Positions 1 to 8,140 of a stretch of 64,000 bases of DNA are shown here, piece by piece; within the stretch, counting starts at the first letter, position 1, and each line of letters begins with the position of its first letter. This stretch comes from Acaryochloris sp. IP29b_bin.137 (GTDB lineage Bacteria; Cyanobacteriota; Cyanobacteriia; Thermosynechococcales; Thermosynechococcaceae): assembly GCF_028285745.1 (NCBI RefSeq), contig NZ_JANQOP010000099.1:16780-80779 (forward strand). Reading direction: 5' to 3'. Position numbers and translations under genes: made by a program. The notes beneath the pieces are model-generated. The model saw nothing but the letters and a program-made list of their open reading frames with translations. It searched no databases and was not told where the DNA came from.

Positions 1-1151
1 AGCTGTCCCGACCCCGTCATCACTCCGGCGCGGGCTTTGGCTTTATCCCCCGTACCCATAAAAATATCGACCCGACCGGGTCCCTTGATGGCACTGCCAG
101 TGTCATGATCCAGGACAAAACGACTAACCCTTTGGAATTCCAATGTCTGGTTGGCATTGTAATAGGGCAGATCGGTCCGAATTAATGCCAAAGCGCCCGG
201 AGGCATGATGGATTTATCGGTCGCAATCGATCGCTCATCGGTGACAGGGACACTCAGGTTGCCCGTGGGGGGAGAGCCGAACGTTTCCCGGAAAAAGACA
301 AAGCTCTTGTTTTTAGGGATATAGTGATCCAAATCTTGGGGATTTTCCTGAAAGTACTGGATCAATACGGGCAGGCTCAGTTCCTCCAGAGTAAATTTGC
401 CATCCTCAACCAAAGCTTTACCAATACTGGTGTAAGGGTGAGCTGTTTTGCCCGCATAGCCCACCGTCATCTCGGTGCCGTCGGTTATTCCCAGCCGGGC
501 TGACCCTTGCACCTGGACGAGGAATGCTTGCAAGCGATCGCGCAGCCATACCAATTCCAATCCTTTAAGGGGACCTTGAGATCCTTGCAACCCATCCGAG
601 CCTTCCAGCGCTGCCCGAGTGGGATGGGGGTTTGGCCATTCTTTTAAGTCTGCTGGGGCCTGATATAGGGGGTACCGAAACTCGGCAGTGGGTTTGCGGC
701 TGGCCGGATAGGTGGCTTCGTAGTATCCCGTGAAATCGACATTGCCTTTTTGATCGTTACCGACAGATTGGTAAAACTGAAACTCGCGTTTGACGGCTGC
801 TTCCAGCGCGACTGGGGACTTGGCTTGCACCACCAATTGGCGAAACCGCTGAAGGCTAAGGATCACGCGACCGCGGCTGAACCCCGGAACTGGATAGTTT
901 TGGTAATCCTTTTGGGCTTTGTCTGTCCCCAAATAGGCCAAGCTATGATCAATGGCCGTCAGTAGAGCTTTATAGTCTCCTTTCTGGCCATTTACTTTTT
1001 TCCATAGCTGCTCATCCTTTGCTAACCCTCTAGGCAGTTGGTCTGTCGAAACGCCCTGTAAAGGCAGACGTTCCATGGCGGGTGTTGCCGCCGTGAGCGG
1101 TGTGGGTGCAGCCGTACACCCCAACAGCAAAGGCAAAGTTAAAAAAAACAT
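1..1151 (-). CDS. mltA: MltA-type lytic murein transglycosylase (3' end outside window)
   Basis: Cleaves the glycan strands of peptidoglycan to 1,6-anhydromuramyl products in the periplasm. The start at 1151 gives a short hydrophobic leader ending in the lipobox LLGC, so it is a predicted lipoprotein. The last visible residues carry the C-terminal 3D-domain signature DTGSAIKGPGRVDIF followed by GTGD, which holds the Asp-rich active site of the MltA family. The frame is open from 1151 to the window edge, about 383 codons, with no stop in view, so only the extreme C-terminus is missing. It begins 19 bases after a small conserved gene and is probably cotranscribed with it. Family assignment is firm; the cellular role is inferred from the family. 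Confidence 0.88.
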   Translation of the reverse strand, partial: MFFLTLPLLLGCTAAPTPLTAATPAMERLPLQGVSTDQLPRGLAKDEQLWKKVNGQKGDYKALLTAIDHSLAYLGTDKAQKDYQNYPVPGFSRGRVILSLQRFRQLVVQAKSPVALEAAVKREFQFYQSVGNDQKGNVDFTGYYEATYPASRKPTAEFRYPLYQAPADLKEWPNPHPTRAALEGSDGLQGSQGPLKGLELVWLRDRLQAFLVQVQGSARLGITDGTEMTVGYAGKTAHPYTSIGKALVEDGKFTLEELSLPVLIQYFQENPQDLDHYIPKNKSFVFFRETFGSPPTGNLSVPVTDERSIATDKSIMPPGALALIRTDLPYYNANQTLEFQRVSRFVLDHDTGSAIKGPGRVDIFMGTGDKAKARAGVMTGSGQ

Positions 1152-1170
1152 GCAGTCAAACCATCAAAAT

Positions 1171-1422
1171 CTAATAACGGTCGACGCTAGATAAGAAGAC
1201 AGGTTCCACGCGGATGGCCGTAATACTAGCAGGTCGGATGACCATATACTCGCCCTGGATATTTTTAATGGGGACGTTAATAAATTCCTTGGAGTCAGAC
1301 TTGGGGACTAGCTCATTGCTATACCATTGCTGAAACTCTTGAATAGTGGCAAACCGAACCTCTTCTTTGTGGCCCCCTTCGATAAACAGGTGGACCGCAT
1401 ATTCGTTGGCAGTTCTAGGCAT
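1171..1422 (-). CDS. small conserved cyanobacterial protein of unknown function
   Basis: An 83-residue soluble protein with no signal peptide or membrane segment. It starts MPRTANEYAVHLFIEGG and ends in a hydrophobic beta-like stretch (YMVIRPASITAIRVEP). The balanced composition and the tight spacing to the downstream mltA start (19 bases) argue that it is a real gene and the first gene of a two-gene unit. I recognise no domain. No function is proposed. Confidence 0.65.
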   Translation of the reverse strand: MPRTANEYAVHLFIEGGHKEEVRFATIQEFQQWYSNELVPKSDSKEFINVPIKNIQGEYMVIRPASITAIRVEPVFLSSVDRY

Positions 1423-2047
1423 TGTTGGATTTAGTGATGGACTCCGAGCTAATTATGGACAAAAATTAGCCCAAACATAACGAATGGCACGATCTTCTTG
1501 TTCAAAAAGATGCCAATCCTAGTCTCACATGATGGCCCACCTTCTCCCAAACGACCATCACTGCATCCCCAAGAAGGGGAGTCGTTGAATCTAGGCTGCC
1601 CTGCGCCCACCCATTGTCCGAATTTACAGCTAACCCGGAAAGGGACGTATCTCAAAGATGGGGGAGTTGACTCGAATGGCCCTCATTCCCGCCGGTGGGA
1701 TACGCCCCCAGAGAAGCTTTGCTGTGCTGTGCGATCAGCATTAGCAACGGAGCCGTCAACATGCCACTGTCTCTTTACAGATAAAGTAGGGAACACTAAG
1801 GGGTTATAGAGTCAAAACCCACTCTAAATCTCATAGGAATTGACAATATTTTTAATTTAAAAATGAAAAAAGATTTTTCTCATGAGTAGCTAGAAACCCA
1901 ATTGAATTGCTAGTCATTTAGACCAATAATAGGGCTATCTCTTTGCCCTAATTTAAGTTCAGTAGCCTAGCCTTTCGTTAATGACAACGATGCCAATTTA
2001 TCCATTAAAATAAAAATGTTCCCTATGCTGAAAATGAGTTTGAATCT
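1423..2047. other. intergenic region, no supported gene
   Basis: About 625 bases between divergent genes. Open frames here (1498-1809 on plus, 1449-1655 on minus) have low-complexity, uncoding-like translations. The right half is AT-rich (1840-1880 and 1990-2030) and probably holds the promoter of the GGDEF/EAL gene. No convincing RNA gene was seen. Confidence 0.5.
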
Positions 2048-4942
2048 ATGGTTAGACCCAATCTAATCCTGAGATTGTTAGACATCTCAGTTTCTAGATT
2101 CAACCCACTTCGTTGTCGTCAGCTAAAGGATATAAGCCCAAAACAGGGTTGGTGGTTGCGAAAAAGTACGATTTTGCCCGCTCTTTCAATCAGTTTATTC
2201 GCTACAGTGCCGGGTGTTAAAGCAGCAGAGAACGTTCTAGTCATTCATTCTTACCATCCAGAACTTTCTTGGACTGAACAAGTAAAACGTGGCATTGACC
2301 AATCCTTTCAAAAACGTCGACCTGATACAAAAGTTTTCCATGAATATCTAGATAGCAAACGTTTACCTGCCCTAGAGCATTCACAACACTTCTTGGCGTT
2401 GATTCAAAAAAAATACCAAAAAGTACCGTTAGACACGCTCATCGTATCGGATGATCCGGGCTTGCAGTTAATCCTGAAATCCCGAAATCAATATTTTCCC
2501 CAAGTGCCCGTTGTGTTTTTAGGGATTAACCATGTTCAACCCGAACTTTACAACGTGCCTGGGTTGACAGGGGTATTTGAAAAACATAGTCTCGCTGAGA
2601 CGGTTCAGGTTGCCAAGCGACTGACCGGGGAAGATGGCTTAATTGTCATCAATGATTCTACTGAAACAGGACAAGCCAACATCAAACGGATCAACGAGGT
2701 CAAGGGGCTACCCAACGTGCCCAAAACCATCAAAATAATCAATGATATCACTCCTGAAGATTTGTCCCAGCGATTGTCTCCCTACCCTTCTACCTGGCCA
2801 GTATTGCCCATCGGGCAGCTTCGTCAGGGCCATGCGAACGGTAAGTTGATTGACTTTAAGACGGATACCAGAATTCTCAGGGCGAAGCTACCAAATCCCC
2901 TGTTTACAGCAACCGTGATGCGTGTGGGGCCTGGAGCGGTTGGTGGCAAGGTCTTAGAAGGCCGTTTTCATGCCGACCAGGCGGTGCAATTGGTGACGAA
3001 AATTCTGGATGGGGAAGATCCAGCTGACCTAGAGCCAATTGCTGAAACCAAAAATCTATGGATGTTCGACGCCAGAGAATTAAAGCGTTTTCGGATTGAT
3101 CCTCAAGATTTACCCCTTGGCAGCACCATTCTCTATGGCGAACCGTCCTTTTACGACCAGCATCGAAGTTTAGTCTGGATTGTTCTGGGAGCTTTCTCCA
3201 GTGCTCTGGTGATTATTGCCCTGTTAATGGAGGTGTTGCGGAGACGGGCACAGGTTGAGAAAACCCTACGCGACAATGAAAAACGCTATAGAGACTTGGC
3301 AGAAGTGGGCGCTAATACGTTTTGGGAATTGGATGTCAACCTGAAACTCTCCTTCGTGTCCGATCTACAGGGACCTCAAACCTCAGCAATTTCTTCCCAA
3401 GCGCTGGGGTTGTCTTTGCCTGAAGTCTTTGCAGATGAAGAGACCTTTGAATTTAATACCAAACGCCTAGAGACCATTCTGCATTGGCATCAACCGATTC
3501 GAGACTTTATTTTCTTTGCCAAAGAAGCCAATCAAGAAATGCGCATTTTTAAGCTGAATGGCAAGCCCATTCTTGATGAGGCCCAGCTATTCCAGGGGTA
3601 TCGAGGCATTCAGCGTGATATTACAGCAGAGTATTTCTTAACCAAGAAAATCGCCTATCAGGCAGCCTACGATAGTTTAACGAACTTACTCAATCGGACG
3701 GAGTTTGATCGACGATTACAAGAAGCCGTTAATCTTGCGAGGGACAATGAAACCCAATGTGTGTTGTGTTACCTCGACTTGGATCAATTCAAGTTGGTTA
3801 ACGATACAGCGGGGCATATCGTCGGTGATCAATTACTCACTGAATTGGCACAGTTGCTTAAACAAAAGATTCGCCCTGAAGATATCCTCGGACGATTGGG
3901 TGGGGATGAATTTGGATTATTGATGCAAGACTGCTCACTACAGGAGGCGCAAGTCTGTTGTGAAATGCTAGTTGCTGCCGTACGGGGCTTTCGCTTCCAA
4001 TGGCAAGAGAGTCAGTTCCGAGTGGGGGTGAGTGTGGGGATTGTGGCCTTTGCTGATGCCAGCTACACCGCAGAGGAATTATTAAGTCGGGCAGATTTAG
4101 CTTGCTATAAAGCTAAAGATACGGGCCGAGGTCGTGTCTATGTTGCCAATCAAAACGATCCTGAGATTGACCGCTACCAACTGCAAATGGCGCATATTGC
4201 TGATATTCCTCAAGCTATTGAAGAAGAGCGTCTATATTTGGTCAAGCAGCCTATCCAAAGGGTGAATCAGCCGTCTTCGCGCTATCGACATTATGAGATT
4301 CTGTTGCGGTTTAGAGATGGCAACAATCATGTTATTGGCCCTGGATTGTTTATTCCCGCAGCGGAGCGATATGGGGTAATTAACCTAATTGATCAGTGGG
4401 TATTAGAAACGACCCTGAATCGTTATCTTCAATTTGGCATGAAGGACGCGATTGTCTCGATTAATCTGTCGGGGGCCAGTATTAATGATGAGCGGGCAAC
4501 GGCAGATGTGATTGCCTTGATCCGCCAGTCTAAGGTACCGCCCAGTAATATCTGTATCGAAATTACAGAGACGGCAACCATTGCCCAATTAGATCAGGCG
4601 TTGCGGTTTATTGAATCTTTGAAAGAGATTGGGGTGAAGTTTGCCCTAGATGATTTTGGCAGTGGCGTGTCGTCCCTCAGCTATCTGAAGAGCTTGCCTG
4701 TGGACTATCTGAAGATTGATGGTAGTTTAATCAAAAATATTGCGGTTGTTGAGAGCGATCGCGAAATTATCTACCTGATTAATGAGTTAGCCCACAAGAT
4801 GGGCATGGAAACGATTGCAGAATTTGTCGAAAACGATCATATTTTGGAACAATTGCGAATTATTGGCGTGGACTTTGCCCAAGGCTACTGCATCGGCAAA
4901 CCCGAACCGTTAGATATCAACCAATTAATTCCTAGCTGGTAG
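2048..4942 (+). CDS. periplasmic-sensor PAS-GGDEF-EAL protein (cyclic-di-GMP turnover)
   Basis: A 964-residue membrane sensor. A signal/anchor near residues 43-59 ends in VKAAE. An ABC-substrate-binding-like periplasmic domain follows (about 60-365), then one membrane helix (about 374-396), a PAS domain (about 405-530), GGDEF (about 540-700) and EAL (about 720-960). GGDEF is intact (RLGGDEFG near 618) and the inhibitory site RPED sits five residues before it, so diguanylate cyclase activity and product inhibition are both possible. The EAL half keeps EILLRF in place of EALxR plus the ITET, DDFGSG, KIDGSL and AQGY motifs, so phosphodiesterase activity is also plausible. A small-ligand input from the periplasm is inferred from the N-terminal domain. 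The 3' end overlaps the convergent HAD gene by 11 bases. Confidence 0.88.
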   Translation: MVRPNLILRLLDISVSRFNPLRCRQLKDISPKQGWWLRKSTILPALSISLFATVPGVKAAENVLVIHSYHPELSWTEQVKRGIDQSFQKRRPDTKVFHEYLDSKRLPALEHSQHFLALIQKKYQKVPLDTLIVSDDPGLQLILKSRNQYFPQVPVVFLGINHVQPELYNVPGLTGVFEKHSLAETVQVAKRLTGEDGLIVINDSTETGQANIKRINEVKGLPNVPKTIKIINDITPEDLSQRLSPYPSTWPVLPIGQLRQGHANGKLIDFKTDTRILRAKLPNPLFTATVMRVGPGAVGGKVLEGRFHADQAVQLVTKILDGEDPADLEPIAETKNLWMFDARELKRFRIDPQDLPLGSTILYGEPSFYDQHRSLVWIVLGAFSSALVIIALLMEVLRRRAQVEKTLRDNEKRYRDLAEVGANTFWELDVNLKLSFVSDLQGPQTSAISSQALGLSLPEVFADEETFEFNTKRLETILHWHQPIRDFIFFAKEANQEMRIFKLNGKPILDEAQLFQGYRGIQRDITAEYFLTKKIAYQAAYDSLTNLLNRTEFDRRLQEAVNLARDNETQCVLCYLDLDQFKLVNDTAGHIVGDQLLTELAQLLKQKIRPEDILGRLGGDEFGLLMQDCSLQEAQVCCEMLVAAVRGFRFQWQESQFRVGVSVGIVAFADASYTAEELLSRADLACYKAKDTGRGRVYVANQNDPEIDRYQLQMAHIADIPQAIEEERLYLVKQPIQRVNQPSSRYRHYEILLRFRDGNNHVIGPGLFIPAAERYGVINLIDQWVLETTLNRYLQFGMKDAIVSINLSGASINDERATADVIALIRQSKVPPSNICIEITETATIAQLDQALRFIESLKEIGVKFALDDFGSGVSSLSYLKSLPVDYLKIDGSLIKNIAVVESDREIIYLINELAHKMGMETIAEFVENDHILEQLRIIGVDFAQGYCIGKPEPLDINQLIPSW

Positions 4943-5699
4943 ATGTCCGCCACAAAGATTTTAAGACATCCATATTGACAGACTCAGCTCCGTTCATTCC
5001 TCCCACCTGTGGCGTCAATGGGTGACAGGGATTCTCCAGGTCATCGATCACTAGTAAGGCTCCTGAAAAGTCTTGGTGTTGAGTATAGTCGTTGACGGTA
5101 ATAATGGGGCGACAGCCTGCGGCACAGGCTGCTTGACAACCCACCTGTGAATCTTCAAAGACCAGGCAATCTGATGGTGTCAAATCCAGTTGGTTCAGGG
5201 CATAGTGGTAAATGTCAGGGGCAGGCTTTTTGGCTAATACCATATCTCCTGCGGCAATGGTCTGGAACCAATGATGACTGTCTTTTCCTAGGGTGTGTTC
5301 TAGAAGGGTCAAGACATTGGGGAGATCGCTGGTGGTCGCGATCGCAAGCCGTATCCCCTCAGTCCGTGCCTCCTGCAACAGTCGCTCTACCCCAGGGCGC
5401 AGCGGAATCACACCTTGAGCTAGTAACCTTTGATAATGATGATTTTTAGCCCCATGCAGCTCAGCTACAAACCCCTGTAAATCTTGGGGGGGCTGCCAGT
5501 GGGGACAAGACGCCTGGATATAATGGCAAATTCTCTCTTTTCCCCCTGCAACTTGGAGAAGCTGACCATATTGCTCAATCGACCACTGCCAATCTAAACC
5601 AGCATCCGCAAAGGCTTGGTTAAACGCGACGCGATGGCCATCGCGTTCTGTGTTGGCAAGGGTGCCATCCACATCAAAGATCAGAGCTTGTAAAGACAA
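4932..5699 (-). CDS. HAD-superfamily hydrolase, CbbY/phosphoglycolate phosphatase-like
   Basis: A 255-residue cytosolic phosphatase or phosphomutase of HAD subfamily IA. Motif I is FDVDGTLANTERDGH with both nucleophile-region Asp residues, motif II is IATTSD, motif III is the Lys in AKKPAPDIY, and motif IV is VFEDSQVGC. The cap domain between motifs I and II and the NTERDGH segment resemble CbbY proteins, which remove inhibitory sugar phosphates such as xylulose bisphosphate next to Rubisco metabolism. The exact substrate cannot be read from the sequence. It stands alone on this strand and its stop overlaps the convergent GGDEF/EAL gene. Confidence 0.85.
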   Translation of the reverse strand: MSLQALIFDVDGTLANTERDGHRVAFNQAFADAGLDWQWSIEQYGQLLQVAGGKERICHYIQASCPHWQPPQDLQGFVAELHGAKNHHYQRLLAQGVIPLRPGVERLLQEARTEGIRLAIATTSDLPNVLTLLEHTLGKDSHHWFQTIAAGDMVLAKKPAPDIYHYALNQLDLTPSDCLVFEDSQVGCQAACAAGCRPIITVNDYTQHQDFSGALLVIDDLENPCHPLTPQVGGMNGAESVNMDVLKSLWRTSTS

Positions 5700-5786
5700 G
5701 GTAGAAGCTTCAATTCACGTTTTCCAACCTATCAAAGAATGGGGATAGGTGGGGTTGAATCATCCCGATTGACAGCGGCCTCTAGG

Positions 5787-6362
5787 CTATTTGGGCTCCA
5801 TATAGATTTGGGTGACGTAGTAGGTTTTCCCTTTACGCCAAATCCCTACACCGGTCTCTTGCATCCCCGACAGCAAAATATTTTTGCGATGCGCTGGACT
5901 GTCCATCCAGCTTTGCACTGACAGACCGACCGGATCGCGAGAACGGATACATTTCATCAGGTTCTCGCCAATTACATAGGCTCGTAATCCCGAGGCTTCT
6001 ACCCGCCGACGGTGATTTCGTCCTTGGGGGTCGATATGGCTGTAAAAATTGTAATCGGCCATCTGTTGACTATGGGAGCGGGCCACTAAAGACAGTTGGC
6101 GATTGAGTTTTAAGGGGGGTAGACCGTGGAGTTGACGGCGCTGGTTGATCTGCTGCCACACCTGAGCCTCCATCTGAGCAATGGAGCTGGACTGGGCGGC
6201 CAGGGTGATAGAGGAGGTACCGGTGGTGACTGAAGGGGACAAAGTAGACTGAGCCAAACCCGGTGTGGCACCAAAGCTGAGACCGAGTGCTAAGGTTAAT
6301 GACCAGCCCCAACGCCTAGCGTTGGACAGTTGAGAAGCAGATTGCTCCTGATAGATGCTCAT
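5787..6362 (-). CDS. secreted CAP-domain (SCP/PR1-like) protein
   Basis: A 191-residue protein with a membrane segment near residues 20-37 that ends in a signal-peptidase-like TPGLAQS. A single CAP domain covers about residues 65-190. The CAP cavity residues are recognisable: His in NFYSHIDP, Glu in VIGENL and His in DSPAHRKNIL, followed by the C-terminal VGIWRKGKTYYVTQIY strand pair. Bacterial proteins of this type are exported and their activity is mostly undefined. It is preceded by a structured 356-base region with inverted repeats, which may regulate it. Confidence 0.85.
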   Translation of the reverse strand: MSIYQEQSASQLSNARRWGWSLTLALGLSFGATPGLAQSTLSPSVTTGTSSITLAAQSSSIAQMEAQVWQQINQRRQLHGLPPLKLNRQLSLVARSHSQQMADYNFYSHIDPQGRNHRRRVEASGLRAYVIGENLMKCIRSRDPVGLSVQSWMDSPAHRKNILLSGMQETGVGIWRKGKTYYVTQIYMEPK

Positions 6363-6718
6363 GAATCATGTCCCCCAGAAAAAACGGATACTCGCAACGA
6401 TCGGGATAGTTTTATGAGTATGACAAGCTCATGTTTGCGATCGCGTCTTTATACGCAAGCCAAGTGTTTAACTTGCGTATAACTTTTGCATAGCTTTGTG
6501 AATATCTCGGTAATTCCGACTACGAAAAAACGAGATTAATTTCATTCGACAAAATGCATTGATCTGAAAAATCAATAATGCATCGATAATTGATTTTAAA
6601 AATCAGCAGATTGGCCGTCTTATCCTTAGGATAGACAGTTTCTGTTTCTATTCAGACATATAAAAATAATTTAATTCTCGGGATTAATTTTAATTCTGCC
6701 CTAGATTTCGCTAATAAA
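6363..6718. other. structured intergenic region with several inverted repeats
   Basis: An AT-rich gap between the divergently placed CAP gene and the 3' end of the EamA gene. It holds an 11-base-pair inverted repeat (6449-6459 with 6472-6482, loop 12). It also holds a cluster in which 6571-6583 can pair with 6554-6563 upstream, or 6568-6576 can pair with 6589-6597 downstream. These pairings exclude each other, as in attenuators. No T-run follows, so a simple terminator is not obvious. It could be regulatory DNA or RNA for either flank, or just AT-rich symmetry. Confidence 0.4.
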
Positions 6719-7603
6719 CTATGAAGTTTGAGCGAGTAACAGACCCACTCCCATAATTGCCGTGATTGCCCCTAGCCAAGCGCGAAAACTCACTCGTTCT
6801 CCCAGAATGATGGCGATCGGTAAAACAAAGAGTGGACTGGTCGCATTTAAGGTTTGAGAAATACCGGTGACGGTGTATTTCAAAGATACTTGCTGTAACC
6901 AAATGCCCAAGTACGTCCCGGCAAACGAGGCAGCAAACAGCCGGATCAACACGCTTTGGGTGATCATCGTTTGCCACCAGATTCTCAATTGACGTTGGAA
7001 GATGCCCCAGACTAGGACAACGGCCACCCCGGCCAGCAGCCGCAGTAAGGCACCCCATTGGGGACTGATAGGCGTATTTTCCAACGCCGTTCGGGAAAGG
7101 ATAGCGCCAATGGCTTGGGCAAGAGAAGCGAAGAGGGCGTAGAGTAAGCCCAGCCAGTGATATCGGTTTTTCTCCTGTTTCGCTGTCCGTTCGCTAATCA
7201 CCCAGACAATTCCCAGAATGGTCACCGCCATTCCCAACCAAGCCAGGGGAGAAAGCTGTTCTTGTAAAAACCACAGTGCCAAACAGGCGGCCATGGGTGG
7301 TGCGAGGGTGCCCAAAAGTAAGGTACGGCGAGCACCTAGGTGGCGCAGGGCTTCTAAATACACCGTATCGCCAAAACCGATGCCAATGGCACCACTCAAT
7401 AGCAACAGCACACTATTTTTCGCGGCTAGCGGTGGAGCCCCCAGTCTTTGCAGGCCGATTGTAAGGACCAAGAGCAAGATGGCGATGACGCCTTTACCTA
7501 AATTGAGGGCTAAGGCTGACGCTTGTTGACCCAGGGTTGCATAAATGACTGAAGCGATGGCCCATAAACAAGCCGCACAGACTGCGGCTATTTCTCCAAG
7601 CAT
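6719..7603 (-). CDS. EamA/DMT-family transporter
   Basis: A 294-residue integral membrane protein with ten predicted helices made of two EamA repeats (about 1-140 and 150-290). Typical features are the N-terminal GEIAAVCAACLWAIASVIY, GDTVYLEALRHLGA before a helix, and the second-repeat LNATSPLFVLPIAIILGERV. The family exports or exchanges small metabolites such as amino acids, purines or sugars. The substrate cannot be predicted. It is a single gene with its own promoter. Confidence 0.85.
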   Translation of the reverse strand: MLGEIAAVCAACLWAIASVIYATLGQQASALALNLGKGVIAILLLVLTIGLQRLGAPPLAAKNSVLLLLSGAIGIGFGDTVYLEALRHLGARRTLLLGTLAPPMAACLALWFLQEQLSPLAWLGMAVTILGIVWVISERTAKQEKNRYHWLGLLYALFASLAQAIGAILSRTALENTPISPQWGALLRLLAGVAVVLVWGIFQRQLRIWWQTMITQSVLIRLFAASFAGTYLGIWLQQVSLKYTVTGISQTLNATSPLFVLPIAIILGERVSFRAWLGAITAIMGVGLLLAQTS

Positions 7604-7723
7604 GATGCCTGTTCGTATGGATCGTTGTTTATAAGACGTTTCATCTGGTTGATTGGGTACCTATGCAGTGCATATCCTTGAGAGTGGCTTGAGTGGGAAA
7701 ACTCACAAATAGTGTTCTCTATC

Positions 7724-7845
7724 CTTCCTTGGCTTTTTCCTATGGATAATGACACGGTGTTGATATCTTGTCTTACATAATTATGGTCTGCTCTTCCTTG
7801 GTCTTCTCTGATGCATAAAGACGCTGTGCTGAGATCTTGCCTTCA
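7724..7845 (+). repeat. 69-base-offset tandem duplication of a gene start
   Basis: Two similar segments, about 7724-7776 and 7793-7845, each contain CTTCCTTGG followed 18 bases later by an ATG. The first copy encodes MDNDTVLISCLT and then a stop at 7778-7780. The second is the start of the 89-residue gene (MHKDAVLRSCLQ). The shared pattern MxxDxVLxSCL and the exact 69-base offset show a duplication of the 5' end, with the upstream copy now a 12-codon reading frame. It may be inert or a leader peptide. Confidence 0.6.
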
Positions 7846-8080
7846 ATCAGGTCGTCCCGAGCGTTACTGTCACTGTATGGTGGAAGAAATCTTCCGTCGG
7901 CCTGAGATTTCAAATCGCACCAAAGCCAATCTTGCTCAACACTTTACAACTCACCTGAATCAAGCGATTGGAAACGACACAGCAGAGACAAAAGAGACAA
8001 CTGCGGAATTCAACGCCTTACTGGAGTGTTATGTGACCTGTTTAAATATTATGGTTGCCGACTCAGATGATACAGGATGA
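7811..8080 (+). CDS. small Cys-containing protein of unknown function
   Basis: An 89-residue soluble protein with five Cys (SCL, YCHCM, ECYVTC) and no leader. It lies 60 bases before the DUF389 membrane-protein gene on the same strand, so it may be cotranscribed with it. A degraded second copy of its start lies immediately upstream. The paired cysteines could bind metal or form disulphides, but no known domain was recognised. The function is unknown. Confidence 0.65.
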   Translation: MHKDAVLRSCLQSGRPERYCHCMVEEIFRRPEISNRTKANLAQHFTTHLNQAIGNDTAETKETTAEFNALLECYVTCLNIMVADSDDTG

Positions 8081-8140
8081 CCAGTTGTGCTGTTGGCGGC
8101 AAGGTAGGTGAAGTAATGATATCTATGTGGGGAGTAACGA

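Noticed and set aside
1498..1809. 103-codon open frame on plus, with a 68-codon frame opposite (1449-1655)
   Set aside because: Pro/Ser/His-rich composition with no motif, and no ribosome site. Probably chance frames in an intergenic region.
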